Assembly (NCBI GenBank): GCA_030765055.1
Contig: JAUKNK010000152.1
Location: forward strand, 2,708,475 to 2,772,474
Length of the DNA: 64,000 bases
Source of the DNA: Mantis religiosa
Taxonomy: Eukaryota > Arthropoda > Insecta > Mantodea > Mantidae
Direction of reading: 5' to 3'
In this document: positions 1 to 10,745 of the stretch, piece by piece
Layout: the number at the start of each line of letters is the position of its first letter
How positions within the stretch are numbered: position 1 is the stretch's first letter
Program-made: the position numbers and the translations under genes
Notes under the pieces: model-generated
What the model was told of the DNA's origin: nothing
The model's database searches: none
Seen by the model: only the letters and a program-made list of their open reading frames with translations

Positions 1-1593
1 GAGGATAAACGCCGCATCACTAGGTCTGAAGCTCTACCTCCGAGATTCTACGGTCTGCCTAAGGTCCACAAAACAAATGTGCCACTACGGCCCATCGTCA
101 GCAGCATTGGGTCCCCTACCTACACCGTCGCAAAATTTTTGGCAAACTTATTGCAACCGCATATTGGCTCCACAGACACTTACATCAAGGATTCGCACCA
201 TTTCATCCAGAAGCTACAGACCATCACTCTACAGCCACAAGACATCCTCGTCAGCTTTGATGTCGTTTCTCTCTTCACCATGGTCCCTGTAAGTGACGCC
301 ATCTCCAACCTGAAAAGTCTGTTTCCGGAGGATATACTGGCGCTATTTCATCATGTGCTCACCACCACTTACTTTCAGTGGAAACATGAGTACTTTGAAC
401 AAAATGACGGAGTCGCCATGGGCAGCCCACTCAGCCCGGTAATTTCCAATTTGTTCATGGAGTCCTTCGAGGCCCAGGCTCTGAGCTCTGCTGCTTACAA
501 ACCGTCAAAATGGTACCGCTATGTGGATGACACTTTTGTTGTATGGAGTCATGGTGAATCTACTCTTGATGGGTTCCTTCAGCATCTCAACAGCATCAAT
601 CCGCGTATTCAGTTCACTATGGAGAAAGAAGAAGATGGACAACTGGCATTTTTAGACATTCTGGTGAGTAGAAAACCAAATGGGACACTTGGACACAAGG
701 TATACCGCAAACCGACCCATACAGACAGATATCTGAACAAAAACTCCAACCATCACCCTAAACAGAAACGTGCTATCATTAAAACCCTCACGGACCGCGC
801 TACCCGCATCTGTGAACCCGGCTCATTACAACAGGAACTCCGTCACCTCCAACAGGCCTTACGTTCCAACGGCTACACAGCACGTGAAGTCTGCAGAGCT
901 ACGCGACCACGTAAATCTCGCCCTGCCATTTGCGAGAATAGTCCGCATGAATACAAAGGCATTGCATTCCTGCCATATTTTAAGAATGTGACGGACAGAA
1001 TTGAGCGCCTGCTTAAAAGCTTTAAGGTTAGAACTATTTTCAAGCCCACTAGGCAGATTAAGTCGTTATTACGCTCATCCAAAGACCCTAGGGACCCTCT
1101 CGCTTTAGCCGGCGTCTACCGTATTCCTTGTTCCTGCGGTGCTGTATACGTCGGTACCACACAACGCAGTTTCAACACCCGGCTTTCAGAACACAAGCGT
1201 AACTGCCGTCTGGGACAATGGGACAAGTCTGCGGTCGCGGAACATGCCATTTGGGCCGATGGTGAACATATTATCCAGTATGAGGAGACAAAGGTGCTTT
1301 CTTCTACACCATACTACCACGCCAGACTACAACGCGAAGCTATTGAAATCTATAAACACTCCAATAATTTCAACAGAAAGGGAGAGGCTCTTAAACTGAA
1401 CAACATCTGGCATCCGATACTGGAACGGCTAAAACAAAACCAAAAAGGCAGAAAAATCACGAGAGCCAATCAACTATCAGTACAGGGAAACCCCACCCAC
1501 CGAGGACACACCCCCTCTCCAGCCGCACCAATCCAGTACGTCCAACCAGGATATAAATACGACACCGCTAGCGAGCGCCTCAGTTGTGCCTGA
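1..1593 (+). CDS. Penelope-like element polyprotein (RT plus GIY-YIG endonuclease), 5' end outside window
   Basis: The frame is open from base 1, so the gene begins upstream of the window. It reads PRFYGLPKVHK near residues 14-24, then LRPIVSS, the RT block SFDVVSLF, AMGSPLSP and the catalytic YVDD box around residue 174. A C-terminal GIY-YIG nuclease starts near residue 371 (GVYRIPCSCGAVYVG) and continues through a K-S-A-V-AEH block. This order (RT then GIY-YIG) is that of endonuclease-bearing Penelope-like retroelements, which copy their RNA at a nicked target. No internal stop is seen over 531 codons, so it may be a young copy. It is more GC-rich than the LINE next to it. Confidence 0.93.
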   Translation, partial: EDKRRITRSEALPPRFYGLPKVHKTNVPLRPIVSSIGSPTYTVAKFLANLLQPHIGSTDTYIKDSHHFIQKLQTITLQPQDILVSFDVVSLFTMVPVSDAISNLKSLFPEDILALFHHVLTTTYFQWKHEYFEQNDGVAMGSPLSPVISNLFMESFEAQALSSAAYKPSKWYRYVDDTFVVWSHGESTLDGFLQHLNSINPRIQFTMEKEEDGQLAFLDILVSRKPNGTLGHKVYRKPTHTDRYLNKNSNHHPKQKRAIIKTLTDRATRICEPGSLQQELRHLQQALRSNGYTAREVCRATRPRKSRPAICENSPHEYKGIAFLPYFKNVTDRIERLLKSFKVRTIFKPTRQIKSLLRSSKDPRDPLALAGVYRIPCSCGAVYVGTTQRSFNTRLSEHKRNCRLGQWDKSAVAEHAIWADGEHIIQYEETKVLSSTPYYHARLQREAIEIYKHSNNFNRKGEALKLNNIWHPILERLKQNQKGRKITRANQLSVQGNPTHRGHTPSPAAPIQYVQPGYKYDTASERLSCA

Positions 1594-1760
1594 ACCTTCA
1601 CCTAGAAGATTAAGACCACGCCACTGATGATGTCCACCTCAGGGATGGACGAAACGTATGGACAGCTTAACTCCATCAGACCACGGCTCCAAAGCCCGGA
1701 AGGAATCTCTTATATTAATTCTGACCCCGGCCGTGAAAGCTTCCGAACACTTATGGAAAT
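1594..1760 (+). other. PLE 3' untranslated tail
   Basis: Runs from the PLE stop codon to where minus-strand LINE coding begins. It contains a hammerhead core, then AGACCACGGC...GCCCGGAA and a GGCCGTGAAAG block. Matching blocks occur at 28490-28640 (minus) and 30114-30290 (plus), which ties those to the same PLE tail family. The downstream edge falls inside the RT NYRP motif of the LINE, suggesting the PLE inserted into that LINE. Confidence 0.75.
1618..1668 (+). ncRNA. Hammerhead ribozyme core in PLE tail
   Basis: CTGATGA at 1624-1630 is followed by a stem II hairpin (GTCCA paired with TGGAC around CCTCAGGGA) and GAAAC at 1651-1655. Stem III would be the self-complementary ACGT right after GAA, a form that usually needs a dimer. 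Hammerheads are established in PLEs, where they self-cleave the RNA. Cleavage is inferred, and stem I is not clearly resolved. Confidence 0.75.
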
Positions 1761-1761
1761 T

Positions 1762-3260
1762 GGCCTGTAATTTCCTACCTCCCCTTTGTTACCTTTTTTA
1801 AAGATGGGTTTCACTTTACCTTTTTTTAACCTGTTGGGGAACGTCCCACTTGAAAGTGAGATTTATCAAGTACATCAGTGGTTCAATTAGGAATAAGGAG
1901 CAACGCTTTATGACGCAGTTAGAGCAACCATCTATTCCTACCGATTTCTTATTCTTCAATTTTTTTATAACATCTTTAACTTCCTCAACTGTTACTGGAA
2001 TTACAAACATGCTATGTTCATTTTTCTTTACACTTAACTTTTCCTTCTTTCCTAGAGAATGAGTATTCAATAGTTTCTCCGCTACAGTTGAATGAAACTG
2101 TTTGAATAATTTTGAAATTTGTTTAGGATCACTTACTTTTTGGCCATTATTTTCTAGGTGGTAATTTTCTTTCAATTTGGGTCCATTGTTTATTTCGTGC
2201 TTAATTACTTGCCACATGGATTTAGTTTTATTAACTACTTTATTTATTGTTTCATCATTATGTAACTTTTTGGCTGCTCTTATAACTTTATTATATATAT
2301 TTCAATATTTTACGTAATAGGCCTTAAACTCTGGTGTAGTCTTGTTTTCCTTCATGAATTTGCTCAAGAATTTTAATCCAACACCTGATTTGCGGATTCC
2401 TGTTGTGATCCACTTATTACCTAGCTTGTTCATTGCCACTTTAACCATTGGTATGGCTGTTACAAAGTGAAAATCAAATGTGTCCAAAAATGCATTCATG
2501 GCATTGTTCAGATTTCGCTCAGTGTACACGCTTTCCCAAGATTGTTTACTTTAATAGAACATTTAGATAGCTTAGATTGTCATCATTTGCAAGTCTAACC
2601 TTTTTGAATATTTTTTTTTGCATTCTGTTTTGGGTTATGCTGATCTCCAGGGACAACTAATTTTAACATTTGTACATAATGATCTGACAGGACTGAGTCA
2701 AAAATCTGAATTTCATATTTTCACTTATTTATATTCAGCACTACTTGGTCAATCACAGAATATGACGAATTCAAGAGACAGATTGGTACTTTAACTACAT
2801 TTTCCATTCTATACATATTAAAGAGAATTTGCAGCTGCTTTTTATTTGCATTTTCTGTTAAATAGTTTATATTCATGTCCCCTATTATAATTACAGATTT
2901 TTTTGTCTTTTTAAAGAAGTCCAAAATGATTTCTAAATTTTGAAGGAAAATTTTGGTATCGCCTGTGGGATTTCAGTACACACAAATAAGAATTATTTTG
3001 CTGTCTAATAGTTCACACATGTTGGCTTCAAAGGGTTCCTCCTGGTTTAAGTATTTAAACATAACAATCTCCCTAAATTTAACTGATTCATTTACATAGA
3101 TACATGATCCACCATTTTTCTTGTTTGACCTATAGAAGGAAGATGCTAGCACATAGGTATATTAAAATACTCTGTTTCATCTTCTCCCAACCAATGTTCC
3201 ATTAAACAAATTGCTGTAGAGTTTTTTAAAGCAGATGTTAATAGTACTTCAATTGTGGAA
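1762..3260 (-). pseudogene. LINE-A ORF2 relic: APE endonuclease and start of RT
   Basis: Read on the minus strand: an endonuclease piece with IIIGDMNINYL (about 2880-2900), the linker containing GNKWITTGIRKSG (2400-2450), the block KNKKSVGIDGCSNCVIK (about 1900-1950), then KPIFKKG and GNYRP at the left edge. The same blocks occur in order in the intact ORF at 33252-35894, so the family is a CR1/Jockey-type LINE. Stops and frameshifts separate the pieces. The RT catalytic half is missing because PLE sequence abuts at about 1760. Confidence 0.85.
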
Positions 3261-3428
3261 ACGTGTTACACTTTTTGTTCCTTAAGCGTTGGATGTTTTG
3301 TGGAAGATTGATAGGTTGAATTTACTATTGTTACTAATTTTACAGCTAGTACTTAAACAGCATTTGTTTTCTCAGGAGGATTGCTATCAAAGCCTACATG
3401 ATTTCCACCTTCTTCACATGTTTCTAAT

Positions 3429-3920
3429 TTACCCAATTTTACATACTACACCTATTACATCTTTTATAGCTTCACTCAGTGTAAATGACCCCTTTCTGTT
3501 AAGATGTAGACCATCCTTGTCAAGGCACGAGTAGTCCAGCTTCTTGTCTAGGTCCACATAAATAGCTCTTACAGCATGGCATGCCCATCTAATATTTTCA
3601 TTAACACTATTTACATACCTATCACTTAAGTCATGGCTTCTCACTATACTGTTCACTACTAGTTTTGCATTTGAAAACTTCTTCTTGGTTGCACGTACAA
3701 GATTGTACATGTTACCCATAATCTCTTCGGCATTCCGCGAGTTTTTTAGATTGTTTGTACCAACATGTAGCACAACCACTTCGATATCTTCTGGTCTTCC
3801 AGTGATGCTGGGATCATTGAGTTTACCACACATTTGCTGCACATTTATTCCACTTAGAGACTTCAACTTAACCCCATCCACATTGACATGTTTAATAATA
3901 GAATCCCCAAGCACTAACAC
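3429..3920 (-). pseudogene. LINE-A ORF1 C-terminal SGNH-hydrolase (esterase-like) domain
   Basis: A 163-codon frame with the SGNH blocks: GDS at residues 5-7, GTNN at 54-57 and DGLH at 136-139, which correspond to the catalytic Ser, the block III Gly/Asn and the Asp/His pair. Esterase-like domains in ORF1 are known from several CR1-group LINEs; their role is not settled. It lies directly upstream of LINE-A ORF2 on the same strand. A frameshift separates it from the coiled-coil part at 4010-4348, so the ORF1 is dead as a whole although the catalytic motifs remain. Confidence 0.8.
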
Positions 3921-4009
3921 TTTGCATTTTTCCGTTTCCGGCTTGTCTGTTCCTTCCCCTTCATGTTTCCTGATCTTGAGGTTAGGGTTAATCCACTTGA
4001 ATTTTTAGC

Positions 4010-4709
4010 TTACTGCTGTTTCTTCTTTATCTGCAGACCATTATTTGCAGTGTGTCCTTCATCAACGAATAGCTGAGATTCACTATCGAATGACGATAGC
4101 GAAGTAAACCTATTGCTTGTAGGAATAGGCTCCTTCATTTTCATCACAATTTTATTTAAGTCATCTCTGTGTTTAGCTTTTTCCTTCAGGAGATGAATAT
4201 CCGTTTTGAGTTCATTGTTCTCAGTCTTTAAGGTTCTTATTTCTTCATGAGCCTGTTTTAAATCTTTGTTCAGTAAATCCACAATGATTTGAAGCGACGC
4301 TATGACCTCTGCTTCACATGTTCCATTCCGAGATGGTGGTTTTTCCACTTGCTGGGTTTGCTTCTTTAATTCTATTAAGGGTTCCTCCCCAGTCTTGTCT
4401 TCATTTCTGTGGCTTTCTCCATCACTGAAATTGTTGTTGCTGTCAATTGTTGTGCTTGTGAAGGTATGTCTATTTGTGTTAGAGTTATCTTGACACCTCC
4501 ATAATGTTGATTCTTCACGAACACCTGTTGGAAATGAGTCATTTTCCTCCTCACTGCTACCTATATCCTCAACACCCCCTCAAAATCTGAAAACTCGCCA
4601 AATCACTGTCTAGCAGCAAAAAGTCTTCCACATTTTCTGATGTAATATCAGAAGCCCGCACTCTTCCTACACTAGCTAATTTATTTGCTACATTACTAGT
4701 TGAAGCCAT
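4010..4709 (-). pseudogene. LINE-A ORF1 N-terminal and coiled-coil part
   Basis: A possible ORF1 start is the Met at 4709 (MASTSNVANKL). Further in, 4010-4348 gives a charged heptad-like run (DLKQAHEEIRTLKTENNEL) typical of the coiled coils that trimerise LINE ORF1 proteins. Stops and frameshifts break it between 4350 and 4570. Order on the minus strand is acidic N-terminus, coiled coil, SGNH domain, then ORF2, the layout expected of one LINE. Confidence 0.65.
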
Positions 4710-4779
4710 GATTAGCACTGAGGAAACTATTTCAGCTGTTGTGTGTTTGGAGGAATTTAGTAACAGTGACGTCAAAATT

Positions 4780-5014
4780 AATATAAAAATTATTTGTGGT
4801 TGGTTTATTGACACTCGTCACTTACTTTTTCATATATTTATGAGAGACTAGTTTCAAAGGCCCTGGCCTCCATTTTCAATCTCTTTCCAACAGCAGATGC
4901 CAGTTGGAAAGAGATTGAAAATGCAGGCCAGGGCCTTTGAAACTAGTCTCTCATAAATATATGAAAAAGTAAGTGACGAGTGTCAATAAACCAACCACAA
5001 ATAATTTTTATATT
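4780..5014. repeat. Foldback (112-bp arms) inserted near the LINE-A 5' end
   Basis: Arms 4780-4891 and 4903-5014 are inverted copies with only one mismatch noticed (GCCTCCATT versus its partner) and an 11-nt spacer; the pairing centre is 4897. Outside the left arm, GGAATTTAGTAAC and GACGTCAAAATTA recur next to the foldback at 37705-38034, marking a tail of the same family. The flanks ATTTCAGCTG (left) and ATTTCAACTG (right) look like a decayed target duplication. Each arm carries a degenerate hammerhead. Confidence 0.85.
4911..4952 (+). ncRNA. Degenerate hammerhead ribozyme in foldback arm (mirror copy 4842-4883, minus)
   Basis: Stem I GAGA pairs with TCTC, stem II is AGGC/GCCT, the strand GAAAC-TA-GTC gives a 2-bp stem III and a GTC cleavage triplet. 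The first core strand reads TTGAAAA instead of CTGANGA, so catalysis is probably lost. The retained helices argue for descent from a real ribozyme rather than chance. Confidence 0.5.
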
Positions 5015-6280
5015 ATTTCAACTGTGTTTTAGCTAAAGAAATTGCTCGGAACTCTTGACACAGTCAAAATTACCATATGAACTGAGCGAAGAAAACAGTT
5101 ACGTCAGCTACCATAAACTTTGGTTGTGCAATTAGTGAGATGCTGACGGAGTTTTCTTTCCAGCGTGTGTAACGCAACATATACAATTACTATTGCGTGG
5201 TAGCATAAACTGAAACCTATAAACCTTGAACCCAACACTTCGCTTATGCAGCTGATATACACATATAGTTTGTAAAACAAAAATACTCAGCATTAGGCGC
5301 GTTCGACGCAAAGAATGGCTTTCTCTACAGTGATACAAATTATTGAAATTTCAACGATTTATTAATATAGTCTTTATTTTAATGATACCGTAGATGTATA
5401 CTGCCTTTAATGGGTTTTAAACCAGTTTTTGTTTCGCTAAAATAACTTAATAAATACGGAAGATACGAACATTTATTTATGAAGCATTTTTGCAGCATTT
5501 AACAATTTAAATGTTTTGTTCTGTTTATTGGGTATCCGTTCCTGGCCATGCAGGGTTTAAATGGCCATCGGTGAAGCGGTTAAGCATCCATTGTATCAAG
5601 TATGTGTTCCAACTCAGTTTTCCCATAAATTTAAATTCACATCACCATTTCTAGCTTATTCAAATATTACATAAACTGGTAAAAGCAATTTACCTAATAC
5701 CACACCATGTCACAAATGATTAAATAGGTTCAGTGTTATAACTATTGAGTGTAAAAAAAGCACAACAAAATACTTGTTCTGGTGAGGGTTCCAAGAGCAA
5801 CGTATCTCAGCAATGGCATAATTGAATGTTAAGAAATCTTTACAGGGAGGACTAACTTTTTTTTCTTACACCATACACTACAGATAAAATGGAATACTGA
5901 ATACAAAATATTCTCAACCCTTTTGTTGCCACATGCTGGTTCATTCAGCTTGTATTGGTCCAACATGTACTGCCAGGCCTCATCTCTATACTCAACCTAA
6001 TGCAGATTGAGAATGTCATCAAACTCATAATGTAATACTGCAAATTACATAAGTGCATGTAAATGCAAAAACATGAGCTTAGCCAGTACAGTGATGGTGC
6101 TCTCTTGCTGTTGGCAGTTTCACAGCAAATGGACGACAGATATGGAAGATTTGCTGAATACATCTAGTGTGTAAACTGAACTACATTATCATTCCAATAT
6201 GTTGCAGTTACAAGAACAACATATTCGTAAATTCTGTTTAAAGAACAGTACTAGAGCCAAAAAAATAACTCAAAAAAAAC
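5015..6280. other. AT-rich stretch, nothing recognised
   Basis: Short frames here have stops and no domain I recognise. The first few hundred bases may be 5' leader of LINE-A, because the LINE reading resumes after the foldback, but I see no motif proving it. Confidence 0.4.
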
Positions 6281-6284
6281 ATGG

Positions 6285-6345
6285 GCCAGGTTTTCCAGCC
6301 ACAGGAATCGAACCCAGACCTCCCTAATGCGGGCCACAGACGAAA
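6285..6345 (-). repeat. tRNA-type promoter fragment (SINE-like)
   Basis: The minus strand carries a good RNA polymerase III B box (GGTTCGATTCC) within TCTGGGTTCGATTCCTGTGG. No convincing A box or tRNA fold is visible, so it is called a SINE scrap. Confidence 0.4.
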
Positions 6346-6480
6346 GAATAGAATAGAATCTTTGTCACATAACGTTTTCATTGTGGTAAACCACCCGAGC
6401 CATCCCACTCAATCTTCTTCTTCCTCCTTTTCTTTCTTAAGTATTTTTTTAGAATTAATATTTTAACTATATATTTTAAG
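6338..6480 (-). mobile_element. LINE 3' tail fragment
   Basis: GAATAGAATAGAATCTTTG followed by CACATAACGTT matches the 3' end of LINE-D at 52343-52380, including the TTCTA-type terminal repeats. Only the end of the element is present. Confidence 0.55.
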
Positions 6481-6744
6481 CCCAGTCTTCCATCAGTATA
6501 CAGAGTAAAATTCAAATAAATTAATTTTCCTAATAGACAATTTGCAGACATTTTGGCAGCAAAATTTGGTTTTATTATGTTACATTATATATAAAACACT
6601 TGTATTCTATTTACTTCTGTTGGTCTTAAGATTGACGCTAAATAAATCAAATGTTAAGTATGTAAAGGAATTTGAGTACAACAAATGGCAAACTCATTGT
6701 TTGAAGTACCTGGTCTTATCATAAGTTCTGTCACAACTTCAAGG

Positions 6745-7860
6745 AGTAACATTTTGTAGGTTATGATATACCACCTTTAGCCTTCACACAAGCCATTAAA
6801 TGCCTTGGTCAGTCATCTATATCAGCATGTATGACATTAGGGATTTTCTTTAAGCTTTCAAGATTACTGTGTCTTGAAGAGCTGGTCTTGGCCTCTAAAA
6901 TGTCCCACAGTTTACAATCCAGAGGATTCAGGTAAGGACTGGCCGATGGCCAATGAACTTTAGAATGTTGTCCTTGAGCCACTGCCGACACTTCCTAGCT
7001 TTGTGAGCCAGAGCTTTGTCCTGTTGGAAGATCCAGTGCTCACTGTTGATCATTGTCTGGTTAAGAGGTTACACAACTTTCTCCAAAACTTCCTTTAAGT
7101 GCACATTTGCACTACCTTTACTCCTTTCTTCACAGAAATAAACCTTGGTAGCCCCTTGGTATGAGACTCCCAACCAAACCATCACTGATACTGGATGATG
7201 GTCATGAGGAATCCAGGGAGCAACTTGATGGGATTTTTCACAGCTCCGAGCATACACTCTATTGTTCTGCCTGTTGAATTTCTTCTCAATTGTGAAAACT
7301 TTTTCGTCTGAAAAAAGGATTCCGCGATGTTGGTCTTTTACATGCCAACTAAGGAGGTTACGTGATCTTTCCAATCTAATCTTCTTCAGACGGGTGTTAA
7401 GCAGACGTGCTGTGCATCAATGGTAAGCTCGAAGTCCTAGGTCTTGATTTATTAGCCCAGACACACTCATTCTTGACATTTGAAACTGCTGCGTCATTAT
7501 TGTTTCCTAACTGGATTTCTTCCGTTACATTCCCGAACATTGTTGAACACATCCGGGGTTCGAGCTGAGCGTGGTTGGACAGATCTGTGTTTGTCATCAA
7601 CACTAGAAAGATGGGTGAATCTTTTAATGGTCCGGTAAACAAATCTGAGAGATTCCAAGCGGTTTTAACAAACTGAAAATTGCCTTTGAATCCTTCTTAA
7701 ACTTTTGTAATGCTATGACAGCTATACGATTCTCTTTCATTGACCATTCCATGATGAGATAAAGAGCAATACTGAAATTCGAATCTTTAAACATTTCCAG
7801 AAAGGATGCTGAGACAAGATAACGCTGCCCAAGCTGCTGTGCAGTTGCAGGCATAAAAAG
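6745..7860 (-). pseudogene. mariner/Tc1-like transposase relic
   Basis: From right to left: an HTH-like N-terminus starting near 7756 (KENRIAVIALQKF, then ILLKPLGIS-type text), DEKVFTIEKKFNRQN (first catalytic Asp) at about 7300, FQQDKALAHKARK (second Asp) at about 7010, and WPSASPYLNPLDCKLW near 6920. The span from 7756 is about 1 kb, right for a 340-residue transposase. Several frameshifts separate the parts, and the usual SPDLNP motif reads SPYLNP, so the third acidic position may be altered. The element is dead. I did not find its terminal inverted repeats. Confidence 0.85.
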
Positions 7861-7892
7861 AAATTTGATGACAGTATTTATGCTAGCTAGTT

Positions 7893-7894
<2 letters not shown>

Positions 7895-7982
<88 letters not shown>
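7895..7982. repeat. (CT)n microsatellite
   Basis: About 44 uninterrupted CT dinucleotides. A second, shorter CT/TC run sits at 8393-8424. Any reading frame across it is Ser/Leu low complexity and not a gene. Confidence 0.98.
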
Positions 7983-7987
<5 letters not shown>

Positions 7988-8390
7988 CTATATTTAATTG
8001 ATGAAAATTCAAATCCTACTTTAACATTAAAAACTATTGGGCATCAATGGTACTGAAGTTCCAAATATTCAGATTTTACTAGGTATAAAATCAGTACTGA
8101 TTGCCCATTATAGGTTACAAACATATTAGAAATTTCTTATGTATAACAATTGTACCTTTGCTCTTTTAACATTCCATTTATTTCTAACTTGCTCTAATAA
8201 TTGTCTGCGCCGTTACAGTTTTTATCTGATTTTGTGTATATCAATTTTCCTGTTAATTTTTGAGAGTACATGTTCTTTTCTCCAAATCTCATTTTCCTAG
8301 CATATGAAAGCTCTATGTTCACCCCACATAAGGGATATCTCAAACTCCCTTGCCTATGTTATCCCCTTTCTTCCTTGATTATTCACTCAC

Positions 8391-8392
<2 letters not shown>

Positions 8393-8424
<32 letters not shown>
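8393..8424. repeat. Second (TC)n microsatellite
   Basis: A CACTCACTC lead-in followed by roughly 14 TC units. Confidence 0.95.
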
Positions 8425-8429
<5 letters not shown>

Positions 8430-8560
8430 CCTAGCTATTTTGCATTGTAATATAGAAAACAAGTGACCTTTTGTGCTAGTTGCCTGAATTATTTTAATCA
8501 CCATATCATCAAATCTTTTTCTGGCCTCCTTTCAAAATCGTAGTAATTTGTTTATCATAT

Positions 8561-9119
8561 TGTGACTTTGTGGGTTCGTGAAATGAAAAGTCCAATTTCA
8601 CCACCCAAAACTGTTCTTTATTTCCACCGACTTACAGTTAAACACTTGCCAATTACGCAGAATTGCGTACTGCACACAATTACAATTCACCAGTACGTCC
8701 GTTACAATTTCACTTGTACTCGCGCTTACATCAACTCCGATACTCATACACAGTACGTACAGTCTTCCGTTGCACAATCTTTTCGTTCATTAACACGTCA
8801 CTGACTAACACTGCCTTCTTATACCAAGAACTGTCTCTCACTCACACTAACTGACTAACTGACTTCACTTCGCTCCGGCAGCCCCTTTTTATAGGAATAT
8901 CGCAGCCTTCTGGCTTTCACAGGAAGGTTCCAGTAGATGAAGGATCCCGTAATTTCCAGAACACAGGTGAAAGAGAAACAGACCGCACAATCATGTTTCT
9001 TTCCCCAGCCGTCCCTGTCACCACTATAAGACGGACGAGGGGGAGGCGTGGCTAACACGGACCTCCCCTGTCTTCCGCTCTCAGCTGCTTCCATAGGGTG
9101 TTCCAAAGCCCGGGTGACA
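8561..9119 (-). repeat. LTR of gypsy element 1 (3' LTR in element sense)
   Basis: Begins TGTGACTTTG and ends GGGTGACA. On the minus strand it contains AATAAAG, a likely poly(A) signal, near 8620. The stop codon of the internal ORF lies inside this LTR. Confidence 0.93.
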
Positions 9120-10106
9120 CTGCTCCCTCCTCAAAGCTGTTCGCCCCGAACAGCACCATCGTAGCGTGCTAGGCGGTCCAGGTGTACCACCAGCATCTGC
9201 CCGGAGTCTGAGCCAGAAGTAGCGCTGCCGTAGTTTGTGAATCATACGGTTCGCTCCCAGGTGTCCTCCTGAAGTACCGGCGTGCACTTCCTCCAAGACT
9301 TCCGGGACCTTACTCCGGGGAAGTACCAACTGTTCTCTCTGCGCCTTCCCATCGGGTGACTCCCATACCCGGAACAGCACGCCCTCTCTGGTCTTCAACG
9401 AGTCCCATTGGGCCCAGTACGACCTGTAGGTGGCGCTCCTCGGTGCGATGGCCTCCCAGGTTGGTCTCATCCCTGCCTCCACTTCCCTCAAGAGTGGCCC
9501 CAAGTCTGCGTCCGCCAGCTGCTCCCTCCTCAGGCCTGCGCTATCCCAGCCTTCAGCAGGCACTGCCACAACTACTCGGACTGCTGCGGCACGCTCCTTC
9601 TCTTCCACTCTTGTGCGCTCATGGCCGTCCTGGATCTGCGATAGGACACCTCCAATGTAATGGTCACTAGCGTCGGTGTCCACAATGAAGGCGCCACCCG
9701 GTTGTGGGAAACCCAAAATTGGAGCACTGCACAGGGTCTCCTTCGGGTGCTGGAAAGCGTCTTCGGCGTCCTCCGTCCACACATAAGGCCGGTTTTCCTC
9801 CGTCAGGCGGGTGAGGGGTTTTGCGATGTTGTCGGCCTTTTCCTCTAAATCATTAAGGCGGTCGTCTACTTGACCCATCCGCTTGCCCAGATTCGTGACG
9901 TCATCCCTCACGCCGGCCAACCGTTCCTCAAATTCGGCGGCGAGAGCCTCGTTCGCCACCTTCATTTCCGTGGCCAGACGGTCGTTCGCTGCTCTCATTT
10001 CTGTGGTTAACTCGGCCTTCATTTCTTCCATCTTCTTGGTGATGTTGTCGTTAGCCGTCTTCATTAGTTTCAGTTCCGCGGCCAGTTTGTTATTTGCCGA
10101 TTCCAT
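9081..10106 (-). CDS. Fused gag / RNase H / integrase-N ORF of gypsy element 1
   Basis: Starting at the Met at 10106 (MESANNKLAAELK), it gives a Gag-type coiled coil (TEMRAANDRLATEMK repeats), then jumps in frame to the RT-RNase H join (NRPYVWTEDAEDAF, GGAFIVDTDASDHYIGGVL), then skips most of RNase H and reads through a linker to the integrase zinc-binding region (GTSGGHLGANRMIHKLRQRY). Compared with the element at 22403-25786, at least two internal deletions have occurred, yet the frame stays open for about 342 codons. The RT YxDD and integrase DDE core are absent. Whether the fusion protein has a role is unknown. Confidence 0.8.
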   Translation of the reverse strand: MESANNKLAAELKLMKTANDNITKKMEEMKAELTTEMRAANDRLATEMKVANEALAAEFEERLAGVRDDVTNLGKRMGQVDDRLNDLEEKADNIAKPLTRLTEENRPYVWTEDAEDAFQHPKETLCSAPILGFPQPGGAFIVDTDASDHYIGGVLSQIQDGHERTRVEEKERAAAVRVVVAVPAEGWDSAGLRREQLADADLGPLLREVEAGMRPTWEAIAPRSATYRSYWAQWDSLKTREGVLFRVWESPDGKAQREQLVLPRSKVPEVLEEVHAGTSGGHLGANRMIHKLRQRYFWLRLRADAGGTPGPPSTLRWCCSGRTALRREQCHPGFGTPYGSS

Positions 10107-10151
10107 GGCTGTAATGTTCGGTGCTGTTGTCTTCCCGCTTCCTGACACCAG

Positions 10152-10710
10152 TGTGACTTTGTGGGTTCGTGAAATGAAAAGTCCAATTTCACCACTCAAA
10201 ACTGTTCTTTATTTCCACCGACTTACAGTTAAACACTTGCCAATTACGCAGAATTGCGTACTGCACACAATTACAATTCACCAGTTCGTCCGTTACAATT
10301 TCACTTGTACTCGCGCTTACATCAACTCCGATACTCATACACAGTACGTACAGTCTTCCGTTGCACAATCTTTTCGTTCATTAACACGTCACTGACTAAC
10401 ACTGCCTTCTTATACCAAGAACTGTCTCTCACTCACACTAACTGACTAACTGACTTCACTTCGCTCCGGCAGCCCCTTTTTATAGGAATATCGCAGCCTT
10501 CTGGCTTTCACAGGAAGGTTCCAGTAGATGAAGGATCCCGTAATTTCCAGAACACAGGTGAAAGAGAAACAGACCGCACAATCGTGTTTCTTTCCCCAGC
10601 CGTCCCTGTCACCACTATAAGACGGACGAGGGGGAGGCGTGGCTAACACGGACCTCCCCTGTCTTCCGCTCTCAGCTGCTTCCATAGGGTGTTCCAAAGC
10701 CCGGGTGACA
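10152..10710 (-). repeat. LTR of gypsy element 1 (5' LTR in element sense)
   Basis: Same length as its partner, with single differences such as ACTCAAAAC for ACCCAAAAC, TTCGTCC for TACGTCC and AATCGTG for AATCATG. Confidence 0.93.
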
Positions 10711-10745
10711 ATATAAATTTGAACCACATCATTTGCTGATCCTAT

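Larger units (their letters stand above)
8561..10710 (-). mobile_element. Ty3/gypsy deletion derivative 1 (non-autonomous)
   Basis: Two 559-bp LTRs (8561-9119 and 10152-10710) flank about 1 kb of internal DNA read on the minus strand. The 4-bp target duplication is ATAT at 8557-8560 and 10711-10714. The LTRs differ at three positions noticed by eye, so insertion is recent. The interior fuses gag coiled coil, RNase H and integrase fragments. Most of gag, protease, the RT catalytic core and the integrase core are missing, so mobility would need proteins from elsewhere. Confidence 0.93.

Noticed and set aside
7865..8056. Ser/Leu-repeat open frame
   Set aside because: Produced by the (CT)n microsatellite.
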